A DNA stretch of 64,000 nucleotides, from NCBI GenBank assembly GCA_965153455.1, contig OZ234495.1, positions 10,598,875 to 10,662,874 of the forward strand. The letters are read 5' to 3'. This document shows positions 25,701 to 36,925 of this stretch, one piece after another (positions within the stretch are counted from its first letter, which is position 1; the number at the start of each line of letters is the position of its first letter). The notes beneath the pieces are model-generated. The model did not search any database. It was not told where the DNA came from and saw only the letters and a list, made by a program, of their open reading frames with translations. This stretch comes from Sphagnum compactum (taxonomy: Eukaryota > Bryophyta > Sphagnopsida > Sphagnales). Made by a program: the position numbers and the translations under genes.

Positions 25701-28700
25701 TCATTATAGTCACATTCATGTGACCCTTCAACCTATGGCAGGTTGTTTTGGCCAGGGAGTGGCTAAAGGATGTCAGCATCAGCAGAGAACAAATGAAGTA
25801 CCTTGTCATGGAGGCCATTCGAGGTGGCTGCCAGGTTTGTTCTTGATCATAGTTTCTATTGGCCTCCCAGGAATCTTAATGTAAGTAGTGTTATTGATGT
25901 TGCTAATAAGCATTTGTGGTGAAGGTTCACCTGTCATCTCAGGTGGATATCCTGTTTTTGTTCAAAATAAAATTCATTTGTAGAGAGCTTTGGATCCAAC
26001 TCAATTTGTTATTCCTGATAATTGAGTTCTGAGTGGATGCTGAACTCTTTATTGTGAGCAGGGCCATCGAGCAGAGCTGGCTGCTGTCAGGGTTGCAAAG
26101 GCATTGGCTGCATTAGAAGGACGTGATCGAGTTGGAGTGGATGACCTAAAAAAAGCTGTAAGTTGGAATTGCATGTTCTGTTCCCATGTGGCTGCAAAAC
26201 ATTCTTATGTTGTTTCATAGCCCTACTTACAGAGGCTGCTTAATCACACCTGTTCTCTTTTTTTTCCCCACTCTTTTCTCATTGGTAAGTTTAACCTGTC
26301 AGCAGGCAGTTTTATTGAAGAGTGCTTCACCCTGTTCTGATATTTATCTGCATTCATCTTGGAATCCTCCAGGTTATGTCCTGTAGAGCTTTCTTTGACA
26401 CTTTGCTTGCTTTTGCAGGTAGAGCTAGTAATAATTCCACGTTCAATTTATATGGACTCACCTCCAGATCAGCAAACCCCACCACCACCACCCCCTCCAC
26501 CACCACAAAATCAAGAGAAAGACAAGGATGAGGAGGAGCAAGAAGAGGACAAAGTATGATTTGGTTAAAGATTGTTTCTGCATTTACCATTTTGGCAGCC
26601 TGTCATCCCTGCAGTTGTATGAGGATGACACATATATTGCCATCTAAAAACGCACTGTGCTTGTACATACTTTCAGTTGCTCTAAGGTTGTTCTTTTGCA
26701 GCTAGGAAGACAGAAGATAATAGCTGGGTGATCAATTAACAGCTCTATTTGGGCCATTCAGGAAGAGGAAGATGAGGATCAGGAGGACAAGCAAGAGGAT
26801 CAAGTGCCTGAGGAGTTCATATTTGATGCTGAGGGTGGGATGGTTGACCCCCAGCTTCTATTTTTTGCTCAGCAAGCCAATCGAAGGCGGGGCAAGGCTG
26901 GTCGTGCTAAGAATGTGATTTTTTCTGAGGATAGAGGTCGCTACATCAAACCGATGATACCCAAGGTTCTACCAATTTTCCTTGATCCTTGTAGGACATT
27001 ATTTCTTTTTGTAAAGCATGACTTGGAATTTGTGGATTCAAGTAAGGATCACTTCTCTGGATCCAAAGTGTTATTCAGATGCAGAGTTGTGCAAACAACT
27101 ACTAGTGTCTTGGGAATTTCAGACCCAAATTTACCAATCAGTTCAGTTAATGGCCATATGCAAATGGTACCTTCGCATACAAGAGAGTGTTCAACACATG
27201 GTATCTTGACTTGATTACATGAAGCATTATTATGAAAGTGGCAGTGTCCTCCTACATTTCCAGGGCCCAGTCAGAAGACTTGCAGTTGATGCTACATTAC
27301 GAGCTGCAGCACCATACCAGAAATTGCGAAGGCAAAGAGCAATTGAAAATGGAGTAGTGCGGAAGGTGTTTGTGGAGCAGGGAGATATGCGTGCTAAACG
27401 GATGGCTCGAAAGGCTGGAGCCCTGGTACGTCTTGGGTCACTACTGTGCTTGGACCTCCTGGCAGCCAATAGTCAGGAACTGTGATCTGTATTTAACTTT
27501 CATGCTTATAGAACATATGTAATATTACCAACTTGTGTCCAACCATAGTCTTCATGTAAGTTCCAGTTGCTACCTAGCAATATCCTCAGACACCCAGGTG
27601 TGTTGTGAGTGTTGATCCTTTCCATCTGCATGTTAATGTAGTCTGGAATCCATTCCCACAATAGCTGATCTGAATGGTTTGACAAAGAAGACTATGGAAA
27701 AGAAGAACATGTAGATATCAACAGCCTGTTGAATGCAGATCATTGTGGGTTTCTCCTTGATCTTGCTAATTACAATATAAATTTGTACTGCAGGTGATTT
27801 TTGTGGTAGATGCTAGTGGCAGCATGGCACTTAATCGCATGAACAATGCAAAGGGTGCTGCGTTGCAGCTCCTCGCTGATAGCTACACCAGCAGAGACAA
27901 GGTACCTCTCTTTTCTCTGATTAAAATTGAACCAGCAGGTTGGTGTTGTGCTAAACTAAGGGTTTGAGCCCAATGACCAATGCTTCTAAGTGTCTAAGAA
28001 GAGTTCTGTGTTATTTCGTCCCAGCCCAATGATGGAAGGGAGTTGGTATCACTGTGGTTGTCCTGTCATTTGAAGTTTCTATGCCCAGCCACATTGTGCC
28101 TGTTTTTCTGATATCTTGTCTCTTGGTTGTGTGAAGAAAGTTCTCATGTTTCAGCATCAAAAAAAAATCTTTGTCTTGTTCAAGCTTTAAATGGAATGGC
28201 AGGTCTCAATCATCCCATTTCGTGGAGATGCTGCAGAGGTGCTACTACCTCCATCACGATCATTAGCTATGGCAAGGAAACGCCTTGAAAGACTGCCTTG
28301 TGGGGGTGGATCTCCACTTGCACATGGGTTGACAACGGTCTCTTCCATTGTCACTCTGTCTGTTGCTTTCTTTCATCTTTCATCTTTGCTGTGTGTTACT
28401 CTGAAAAGTTGATCCAAACTTGTAGGCAAAGAACTGGAACAATGCCATCTCTTGAAAGTTACTTGACACTCATTGAAAGAGTAATGGAGGATAGGTAGGG
28501 AGGGGGTTCCTACATTTATCCTTCCAACAGATTTCAATTTTTTCCCATCATTCATGTTAGCAGACAAATTGTTATATCTCTTTTTTAGAGTGGGATTACA
28601 CTGTTACTGCATATCAAAGCAGTCCAAACAGAGGTGAAGTAAAATCACAACACCAATTCTAAGCTCTGCTAACATCCTCTGCTCAAAACAGTGTGTATCT

Positions 28701-29631
28701 TGTTTCTCTGTTTGCAGGCAGTGCGAGTGGGTTTGAATGCTGAGAAGAGTGGAGATGTTGGGCGAGTCATGATTGTGGCAATCACAGATGGCAGGGCTAA
28801 TGTTTCCTTGAAGAAGTCCACTGGAGATGCAGATGCCATTGCACCAGATGCCCCAAGGCCAAGTCAGAAAGAGTTGAAGGTTATCTCCCCTCCTAATAGC
28901 ATGGTGAAATATGGGGATGAAGGTGATAGAAGTAGTAGAACTCTTTTCCTTCAGATAGCAGAGGATTATTGTGAAGTGATGAGATGCAATCTTACTGAGG
29001 TTTGGCTTGATTTTTTGGCTGATTTACAACTTCACGTGTCAACACTAAAAGCATGACCAGAATCTTCAGGGACAAAAGACAAATGAGTTTTGTTTGCTCT
29101 ATTGTCCACATTGATCATGGTTGCCTTCCTTGTGACATTTCCTCATAGGGAAACTGTCTCTGAGCATAGTGATGGAGGTTGATATTTGTCTTTGCTACAG
29201 GACGAGATACTGGATGTTGCTGGAAAGATCTTCAAAGCAGGGATGTCTTTGTTGGTTATTGATACTGAAAACAAGTTCATCTCCACAGGTTTTGCAAAAG
29301 AGATTGCACGAGTTGCACAAGGTTGATACTTTCCTCATGTTGCTGGTTGTTATGTTGAGTCAGTAATCTAGGTTTGACTCGTAAGATCAGCTTCAGGTTT
29401 CACATGCCTCAAGGTGGCAGATAGAATTGTTTTTGTCTGAGGGTGAACTGTTTCAGGCTACTGTATTTTCTGGTGTAGATCTCTGTAAGAATTTATGGCA
29501 TGTACTACCTCCTGACTTGCAATTTTTTTTTTTTTTCCTGTGCAGGGAAGTATTATTATCTTCCAAATGCTTCAGATGCTGTGGTGTCTGCTGCAACTAA
29601 GGAAGCCTTAACAGTTTTAAAGAGCACATAG
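22769..29631 (+). CDS. CHLD: Magnesium-chelatase subunit D, chloroplast
   Basis: This subunit joins CHLI and CHLH to insert Mg2+ into protoporphyrin IX, the first committed step of chlorophyll synthesis, in the plastid. The reconstructed protein has 814 residues (plant homologues about 750-760). A Ser/Ala-rich transit peptide covers roughly residues 1-125, followed by [16 protein letters not shown]. The AAA+ domain carries the D-type P-loop GKRGTAKT. Next come [15 protein letters not shown], nine prolines, an acidic linker, [12 protein letters not shown], and a C-terminal integrin I domain with the MIDAS motif DASGSM. Exons: 22769-23206, 24066-24244, 24419-24503, 24807-25123, 25431-25554, 25742-25834, 26062-26157, 26419-26553, 26762-26965, 27264-27425, 27794-27901, 28203-28337, 28718-28879, 29201-29321, 29546-29631. 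Phases close at 2,445 nt. The start is the first ATG of the frame, in good context (GCCATGGC). The first intron is the largest (859 bp). Confidence 0.97.
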
Positions 29632-31456
29632 GTTGCTGACTTTGCAGTTGTCCTCTGGTGAGTTTGTCATTCCAAGGTACTATCTCTTGGGTGCTTATGA
29701 ATCATTCTGTGATCCTTTTCCCTTTAATTCTGGTTCCTTTCTGTTGCTAGAACTGGTTGTTAGTCGACCACGGTATCCCGAGAATAGCGGAGTTCTTGAG
29801 CTCTTAGAAAGTCATTCATCATGTACAAGGCATTCAACCCATCACACAATCTGAAAGTTTTTTGTATCCAATGTGGTTAGTTTGCTAAACTTCAGCTATA
29901 ATTCAAGGAATACATGCTTAGACATGAAATCTGTCAAACAATTGTGACCTGTTCTGAACTATAGACAGAGTAAGAGTCCAATGTGTTGATGCCCTCAACA
30001 ACGAAAGCATATATATTGTTTCCGTCCGACATGTCATATGTGTCTGATTCTTCAACGCTCACAGAAACTCAGGCCAAGCCTGGAGTCCAATTTAGTTCAC
30101 ATAACTGTATGAAGATTTAGGGCGGACAAAAGTTAATTAATATACAGCATGAATGTGGACCATGAGAGGATTGTGACTTCTTATCAATGTGGTCATTTCT
30201 GTTGATAAACTCTTTTGACAAAAAAATCAATCATAAATTAACAAAAGGAAGTTTGAATTGGTTACAAACCAGACAGTTCATCATTGGAATGTGGTGAAAA
30301 TAGACAGTTCTTTGAAGATATCTGTGTCTGTGAACCACAATTGGGTTTCTTAGCTTTTGCATGTGCGGCATAGAGATTTCTTTTGGAGAGAGATTGACAA
30401 TGTGAACGCTTTGTGAAGTGTCTATGGTGCACATGCAAAAATTCATCTCTTGCTTATGCGAAAAGTATGCTTCAAGACGTCAGCCTGGCTCCAGACATCG
30501 CTTGCTTATGAGAAAGGGCTCATCTGATATTGGTAATCAAAAGATGGTAATCAGTTTGCAGCTCTACATCCTCTGATGCCTTCACAGAATGTGAATTTAG
30601 ACCAAGAGATGGGAGTGTGGAAGAAGCTCTATTTTTAGTTTGCTATATGTCCCACAATTCGGCTCTAACCCAAACCTCTTACTGAAGAAAACTTTGAATC
30701 AAACAATGCCCACAACAAAGGAAAACATGTTTGCAATTTTTACCAAGTACTTCGGAAAAGACATGCATGCGAGTTGAGGCAATGGACTAATGATGATGGT
30801 TTTGTCATACCTCTTTGGGGTGTGTAGAATGTCATAGGAGGAAATGCCGAGTTGCATGCCATATGTTTCTTCAATCCACAACTCATTGTAAGACTTAACT
30901 CACAGAGGATATGAGAAAACTACAGGCTCCCAATTGCTACCTTTCCTCATAATAAGTGTCCCAAAAAGCTTTGCAATCGGGTGTCACCACAATCCCACCA
31001 CAAGAGGCTTGTTGGAGAGAATAAGATGTCAATCTGTGTGAAACCCAATCGGAGAATATACAAAGTGCTGTGTACATTTTGCAAGTTGTATGAAAACAGG
31101 ATTCACTCAAGAGCATGAACTGATAGTATTGCAAAAGCTTCATGCAGGTTGCACAAGCTGTTTTCATGTCCATTTTGAAATGGAACAACAACAACAACAA
31201 CAATCCATGCTCAGATCTTAAAACTTCAGAGTCATTCAACTCTCTACTGTTGCACAAAGGAAATTCAACAGAGTAAGAAGCTCCCACCTATTTCACAGGG
31301 ATATGGCAGATCGAGTACATACATAGTCGAGAAGATGACCCCAATAAATAAACACCAAATAGACAATCCACCGAAGAAGAAAGCCTCCGGCAAAGCTGGT
31401 TCATCCCTCGGCGATTTGCAGCTTATAATCAAGCTTCTCCTTCTTCCCATTCAAGG
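29632..31456. other. CHLD 3' flank and spacer
   Basis: The first few hundred bases probably form the CHLD 3' UTR. The rest has no conserved coding stretch. The part nearest 31456 would be the 3' UTR of the minus-strand gene. Confidence 0.45.
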
Positions 31457-32379
31457 TCATGCTGAGCGGAGCAACTTCCTTAAAAGCTTGCTTGCAATGC
31501 CGTTGATGGTCAATGGCAATGTGAAGAGGAGATAACCAAGTCCTGCTGCAGCCAACGATCCCGCCTCCGCTGGGACTTCCGTCGCATGCAACGTACTAGA
31601 GACAAGAGAGTCATGTCTTTTGCAGATTTCGATCACGGTTCTTCCTTCCTTCCTGCAAAATTTGCACTGAAACCAAAGACTTGTGTACCAAAAGGAAGAA
31701 GGGCATTCATCGAGGAGCTCCATTGCCGCAAGAGATTCGTGTGCGGTTTCTCTTCTCTCCTTTGGCCTAGTAAATGGGACCTCATTGACTGATTGACAAC
31801 AAACAATCCTTCTTGTAGTGGACCTGAGAAACTCCGGGCGTGAGAAGAGATATGTGCTTGTGAGTGCCTTGAAGCGGTATGAAATTGGCGAACCTGATGA
31901 TGATGATCCTGTTGTGAAGAAGAAGAAGAAGATGATGATGATGATGATGATGAAGGAGACCTGTGAGGAGGAGGAGGAGGCGGAGGAGGAGGAGGAGGAA
32001 GATGAGATTCTGAAACACCTCCTGTCCACCGCCTGAAGGTGCTCAAGATGTTTCGAGGTAGACGGAACATGAATTGCATCCCATTGCTCACAGATTGTCT
32101 CCTTGCTGGATTGTTTTGGTTCAGGTACCGATTGAGTTCCGCCATGCGTCGGTATACTCTTGGAATCCCATACATCTGCACGAGAGAAAACACGGCATTG
32201 CCAAGGTGAAGAAGAAGATGAAGACAACAAACAAAACAATGAACTCCTGGGCAAGTGAAGAAGAAGAAGAAGAAGAAGATCAAGTCGCGGAAGATTGCTG
32301 AGACCTTAGCAATGAGGAAAACAGTGACCTTCTTCGCCACAGAGAATACGATGATCTTCAATATCAAGGGAGCCGCCAT
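31457..32379 (-). CDS. Unassigned small protein, three-exon model
   Basis: I do not recognise this protein. The model is exon 1 32379-32305 (MAAPLILKIIVFSVAKK...), exon 2 32175-32019 (MYGIPRVYRRMAELNRYL...), exon 3 31908-31457. Introns of 129 and 110 bp have GT-AG borders and CTT/CCT-rich tracts before the acceptors, and the phases fit, giving 227 residues. Exon 1 is hydrophobic and could be a signal or anchor. Exon 2 is basic. Exon 3 ends in a hydrophobic stretch (LGYLLFTLPLTINGIASK) that may be a membrane segment. Without splicing, the same strand reads through poly-Phe, poly-Pro and poly-Ser runs, which I take as translated polypyrimidine tracts. The exon 3 frame is the least certain part; a second frame is open to 31633. 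The + strand is also open here but very acidic and repetitive. Confidence 0.42.
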
Positions 32380-33900
32380 CTGCGCCGATCAGCAACAGTA
32401 CAAAAGCGTTTCCTGTTGTGATCCGCAGGAAGGAAGGAAGATGTTGTTCAACACAAGATGTTTTGCAACGATGTTGTATGTATGTATGTATGTATATATA
32501 TATGTATGTCGTTGAAGGAGTTGAAGAAGGCGAAGGAGCTTGCTCTTTTGAGGGTAGCGATGGTCTGACAGGAGGCGGTGCTCTCAACAAGCTTTTCCTG
32601 TAAGAAACGCATGGCTGACCTGACCAACCCAAATTAGGTTTCTGGTTGGAGCTGAATAATATGGTGTCTCTCTCTTCCAAGCATAATGAGAAAACAGAGG
32701 AAGAATGGAGAAAGAGATTTGGACTGACAACCCATGGAGTATTATTGTATTCTCTCTTCCTGTCCCTTCTGTGCTTAGCTTTCTTCTCATGTGCTTTCTG
32801 TGGCATTCTTTCACTGGGGTTGCATGTTTGTGGTCTGTCAAGGGTGTGGGAGCAAGTGTACTTGGAGGGGGGAAGAGCAAGAATAAACCATTTTTGTTTT
32901 ACCTCTTGTGGGTTTGCATATGCCTTTCTTCTTCTTCTTCCAGTTGGTGTTTTTTTTTCCCATCTTCCTCTTGTAGCTTCTTGTTGTGGTTCCTTGTTCT
33001 TTGGCCTGAAATGTCAATTACCTTCATGTTCTTTCAGTCCTCTCATCATTCCTATTCAAGCTGACTCAAAACTGTCATAAGTCCAGAGCATTCTTATTTA
33101 GTACCAATAGGGATATTTTATCTGTGGATCACCAATGCATATGTCTCAGTTTTTTGCAGTGTGTCAATTGGAACCAGCTGCTCACGGCATCAGGGGTTTT
33201 GTCATTGTGGCAAAGATCATACCTTCAGAGAGTACCCAATTATGTGACAAGGAGCTTCAGCAATGTTATACAAATCTCGTGTTTTTTTGCCTGACATGTT
33301 ATGCTACCCATTTCTTTTTTTGGAAAATGTGGTAATGTGATTCTCACAGTACATGTTCCCTTATATGCAATGGCGAGCTTTGCTGGTCACATGTTATGGT
33401 CATGCAGGTTGCCTCCATTGTTATCTGTAGATGGAGAGAAGAAAAATAGCTGTGATGTGATGCAACACGTTTGACATTTGCTTACATCCACAGTTGGGAA
33501 AGGATGGTCAGTTGGGTAAGTTGTGGTTGTTAGTGACCATCTCTATTTGCATCGTGTTGATGGTCAGTAAACCTTCCCCCTGTAGGTTTGCTCCTCCTGC
33601 TCTTTCTAGTGTGTCTTCATCTTCTCTTCCTCCTCTTGTACTTGCTGTTATGGTCTCTTGTGCAGTTCAAAATCTCATTGATATGGTATCATGTTACCTC
33701 ACAAATCATACTGAGGTTGAACCAAACTGAAAGTATCAAGGGCTCTTGATACATACACAAGGATCATACTATCAACTGGTAGGTGCTTGTACTTGTAATT
33801 GTAACAACAACATTTTATGGAAGTTGTGGATTTGCTTTTGGTGGTGGGAGTGGAGTTCCAATGGAAATGCATCTACCAATGCCAGTGTTCATAATTGTCC
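32380..33900. other. Spacer between the minus-strand gene and the SRO remnant
   Basis: It contains a TATG/TATA microsatellite near 32475-32508 and T/C-rich stretches. Several overlapping open stretches at 32.6-33.1 kb exist in both strands but none carries a recognisable domain. Promoter and leader of the minus-strand gene should lie in the first part. Confidence 0.4.
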
Positions 33901-33959
33901 AGGTTCTCAATGCAGTAGAAAATGTTGGTGTTGGTTAAAAGCCCGGGCTCCTAGTACAA

Positions 33960-34133
33960 GGATTCTGATCTATGAATCTGTAAAAAGCAATGTGTATGCA
34001 GATGATAAAAATGAGGAGCAGCACATCTTTGCTGTGTTTGGGTTGCATTGGGGGTTGCAGAGCTTGTTTGACATGGCTCTGATCCATTCCATCTGAGCAG
34101 TGAGCCCTTTTGACACAGGTGTTGATGACCATA
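33960..34133 (+). pseudogene. Decayed copy of the PARP exon of an SRO gene
   Basis: The stretch from GATCTATGAATCTGT through GTGTATGCAGATGAT to GACACAGGTGTTGATGACC parallels 48929-49097 in the SRO gene, including intron bases just before its exon 2. Protein similarity survives as VYADDKNEEQHI versus VYADDDKNGEQHI. A deletion (CGGGTCATA region) and a stop destroy the frame. Flanking DNA on both sides does not align, so only this piece is left. Confidence 0.75.
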
Positions 34134-36360
34134 TGAAGCTCCTGTTCAAGTTTTCTGTGTTTTAGTAGTTGCAGAATCTATTGTTGTGCGTTTCAGCACA
34201 TATATTGAGCTGTACATCAAAGTGTACTTCATGCTCTTTTGGTTCCCTGCTCTTCATGTTTTCTTTGTGGAGCCTAGACACATGATCAACATAGGTGTAG
34301 GATTGCTTGTGCCAGGAACTATTCATTTATTATTCAAAGATTGAGATCTAAGCTGCTGCCACCTTATTTGTTTGCTCTGCATGATGTTCAAGCTATTGCT
34401 CGATCCTTCAGTACTAATCTGGGATGTCAGCATAATACGTTTTTTGTGTTGATGACTGTCTTCACTACTTGATTCACATGTTTGTCATCAATCTTCGATG
34501 CACATACATCACTGTAAGACGATTGTGGGTCTCAAAATGCTTCTCCAATTAGTGTAGTTGCGGGTCACTCTATACCTCCAGAGAAGGTCTGCCATCTAGG
34601 TATCTCTCTCTGCCAAAAACACCAACCCGCCAATGCTCTTCTTCACATTGTAATTGTATGCAAAAAAGGAACAAACACAATAAGTCAAATTCTGATGATG
34701 ATGATGATGACACAGGTAAAAGGAGGAACAAAAAGGTTTTTACATTCTTAGCAAGGGGATTGGACACATGACACAGTTGGGGGAAAAGAAAGGAAAAAAA
34801 AGACTTTTTTCTCAAAATTGTAAATTATTTGCAACAAAGAAAGATAGCCAAAAGTTTGCAAAACATAAAACCGCAAAAAAAGCTTCTTCATCATAGTCAG
34901 TCACTCATTGTACTGAGGAATTAATTCCCTTTGCAACCCAACAGCCGAAAACTCAGATCATATGCAATTCCAAAGCAAAAAAAACTTCCTAATACTTTGA
35001 GCAAATGTTCCAAAACCAAAACCAAAAAGTTCTTGTTTTATACAAGTGTTCCAAAACCAAAGCAAAAAAATCGCCTGTTTTGTGCAACTGTTCCAGAACC
35101 CAAAGGAAAAACATTCCCTATTTTGGTGCAAATGTTTCCAAAATCAAAGAAATATATTCCACTGCAACAATTAACTCCTGATATTCACTAGCACAAAAAT
35201 TGAACAAGATTAATTAAATTAATTAATCAATCAATCAATCATAATCATCATCATCACCATCATCATCAGCATCTTGAGCTTAGCAAGACCTAAAACAAAA
35301 TTCAGTTTTTAGTGAAAACAGAAAGTGCAAGAGGATTTTCTCCTTCCCTCCCTCCCCCCCCCCCCCCCCTCTCTCTCTCTCTCTCTACCTTACCTGCTTC
35401 TGCCCTAGCATCCTCACCGAAGAAAAGGTGCAGTGGGAGCTCATAGATGCACAAAAAAGGGATCCAATGGGAAGAACAATAAGAAGGAGAAAAAGAAAAT
35501 GATGATGATGAAGACAAGAAACTTGATCCCTCTTTTGTGGTAGCTCAATTGTGGAGGGAAATTTTGTCATGAGAGAAAGCAAGCAAGCCAGCCAGCAAGC
35601 AAGCAAGTAGCAAGCATGTAGGTAGATTTTATGTTTTCCTGCTTCTCTGAATTTTTCTTCCTGCACTTTTGTTGGGGGGACCTTAATTCAGCATGTCCTA
35701 TCTTTGGTGAGTGGTGGAGGGAGGGAGAAGCTTCTCTCAACAGAAGCTGCTGCTTTTTTTCTCTTTGAACCTCAATTGCTTCTGCTGCTGGAGGATTTTT
35801 TTTTTTTCCCCTAATTTCTTAAATTCCTTGTTCTGTGTTTTCAGGAGATAAATGGAAGTCTACTGTAGCTTTTTATGAGGGGGGGGTTTCAGATTGTTGT
35901 GTGTGTGTGTATTTCTTTTTAACCTTTTCTTCATTTTCTATGTCTTTTGTGTATTTTGTGTTTGAGGTTTTGGAATGTGTGTGCGTTGGGGGGGGGGGGT
36001 GGGGGGGGGGGAGGGTCTTGTGATCAAGAAGGGTTTGTGATTGTTGCTTTTCGTGTGTGTGCAGAGATTTGAATGATGTTTGGGTTTTGAGAAGGAGACA
36101 TCAATTTGTTGTTGTTGGGAGATGGGTTTAAAGAGATTGAACTCTTTTAGGGTTTTGGGTTTGCTGTTGTTGTTCCACATTCCTGTTGCAAGAAGAGGTT
36201 TGAGGAAGATGGGGAGAAGGATGAGGAGGAAAAGACAGTAGTAGTGACGATGATGATACGGAAGCAAGCTTGGAGGGGGAGGAGGAGAGCAAGTTCATCA
36301 TCATCATCTGCAAAGATTTGAACGCATTTGACCTACACCCATCATGAAGCTACGAAGCAG
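34134..36360. other. Spacer and probable leader of the J-protein gene
   Basis: No gene is seen. Low-complexity tracts include AATC/ATC repeats near 35210-35270, a C run at 35354-35369 followed by TC repeats to about 35386, and G runs at 35988-36013. The last several hundred bases may hold leader exons of the J-domain gene. Confidence 0.4.
35988..36015 (+). repeat. Long G runs, possible G-quadruplex
   Basis: Two uninterrupted G runs of more than ten bases, separated by one T and followed by AGGG, lie about 520 bp upstream of the J-protein start. Such tracts can form quadruplexes and are also error-prone in sequencing. Confidence 0.7.
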
Positions 36361-36531
36361 ATGTGTTGCAGGTTCCTGTGAACTACAATCTTCTTTGTCA
36401 GGTCTTGTTACGGTCTGTTTGCTTCTTTAAGAACAGAAGAAGCATCTTTTTCTCACCAGATTTCAAAATCTGCAAATTGAGGATTTGGCAAAGGAAGAAG
36501 GCAGTGGCAGCTGCTTCCTTTGGAATTATAG

Positions 36532-36888
36532 ATGGAGTGCAACAGGGATGAGGCCATCAGGGCAAGGGACATTGCAGAAAAGAAGTTTGCAGCACAAGAT
36601 TTTGTGGGTGCCAAGAAGTTTGTGCTCAAGGCGCAGCGATTGTTCCCCGACCTGGATGGAATCTCTCAAATGCTTGCAGTGCTGGATGTTCACCATGTTG
36701 CACAGACCAAAGTCTCCAGCAATGATTTGGATTGGTACGGCATTCTTCAGGTGGGTGGTTACCTATCTTTTCCTTTCAACTGTAACAAGCTTTGTTTTGC
36801 AGCAGCCTCCAAGAACTCTTGTGTGGGTGATTGAGCATTATATTTTCAGACTTCATACAGAGTCTGGTCTAGGGGCCAGGACCTGGCT

Positions 36889-36925
<37 letters not shown>

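Noticed and set aside
31818-32036. Acidic + strand open stretch with Lys, Met and Glu runs
   Set aside because: It is the complement of polypyrimidine tracts in the minus-strand introns; the runs are trinucleotide repeats.
33746-33960. Cys/Trp-rich stretch resembling a CXC domain
   Set aside because: Cysteine spacing does not match TSO1 or E(z) CXC patterns, and the frame runs into the SRO pseudogene fragment.
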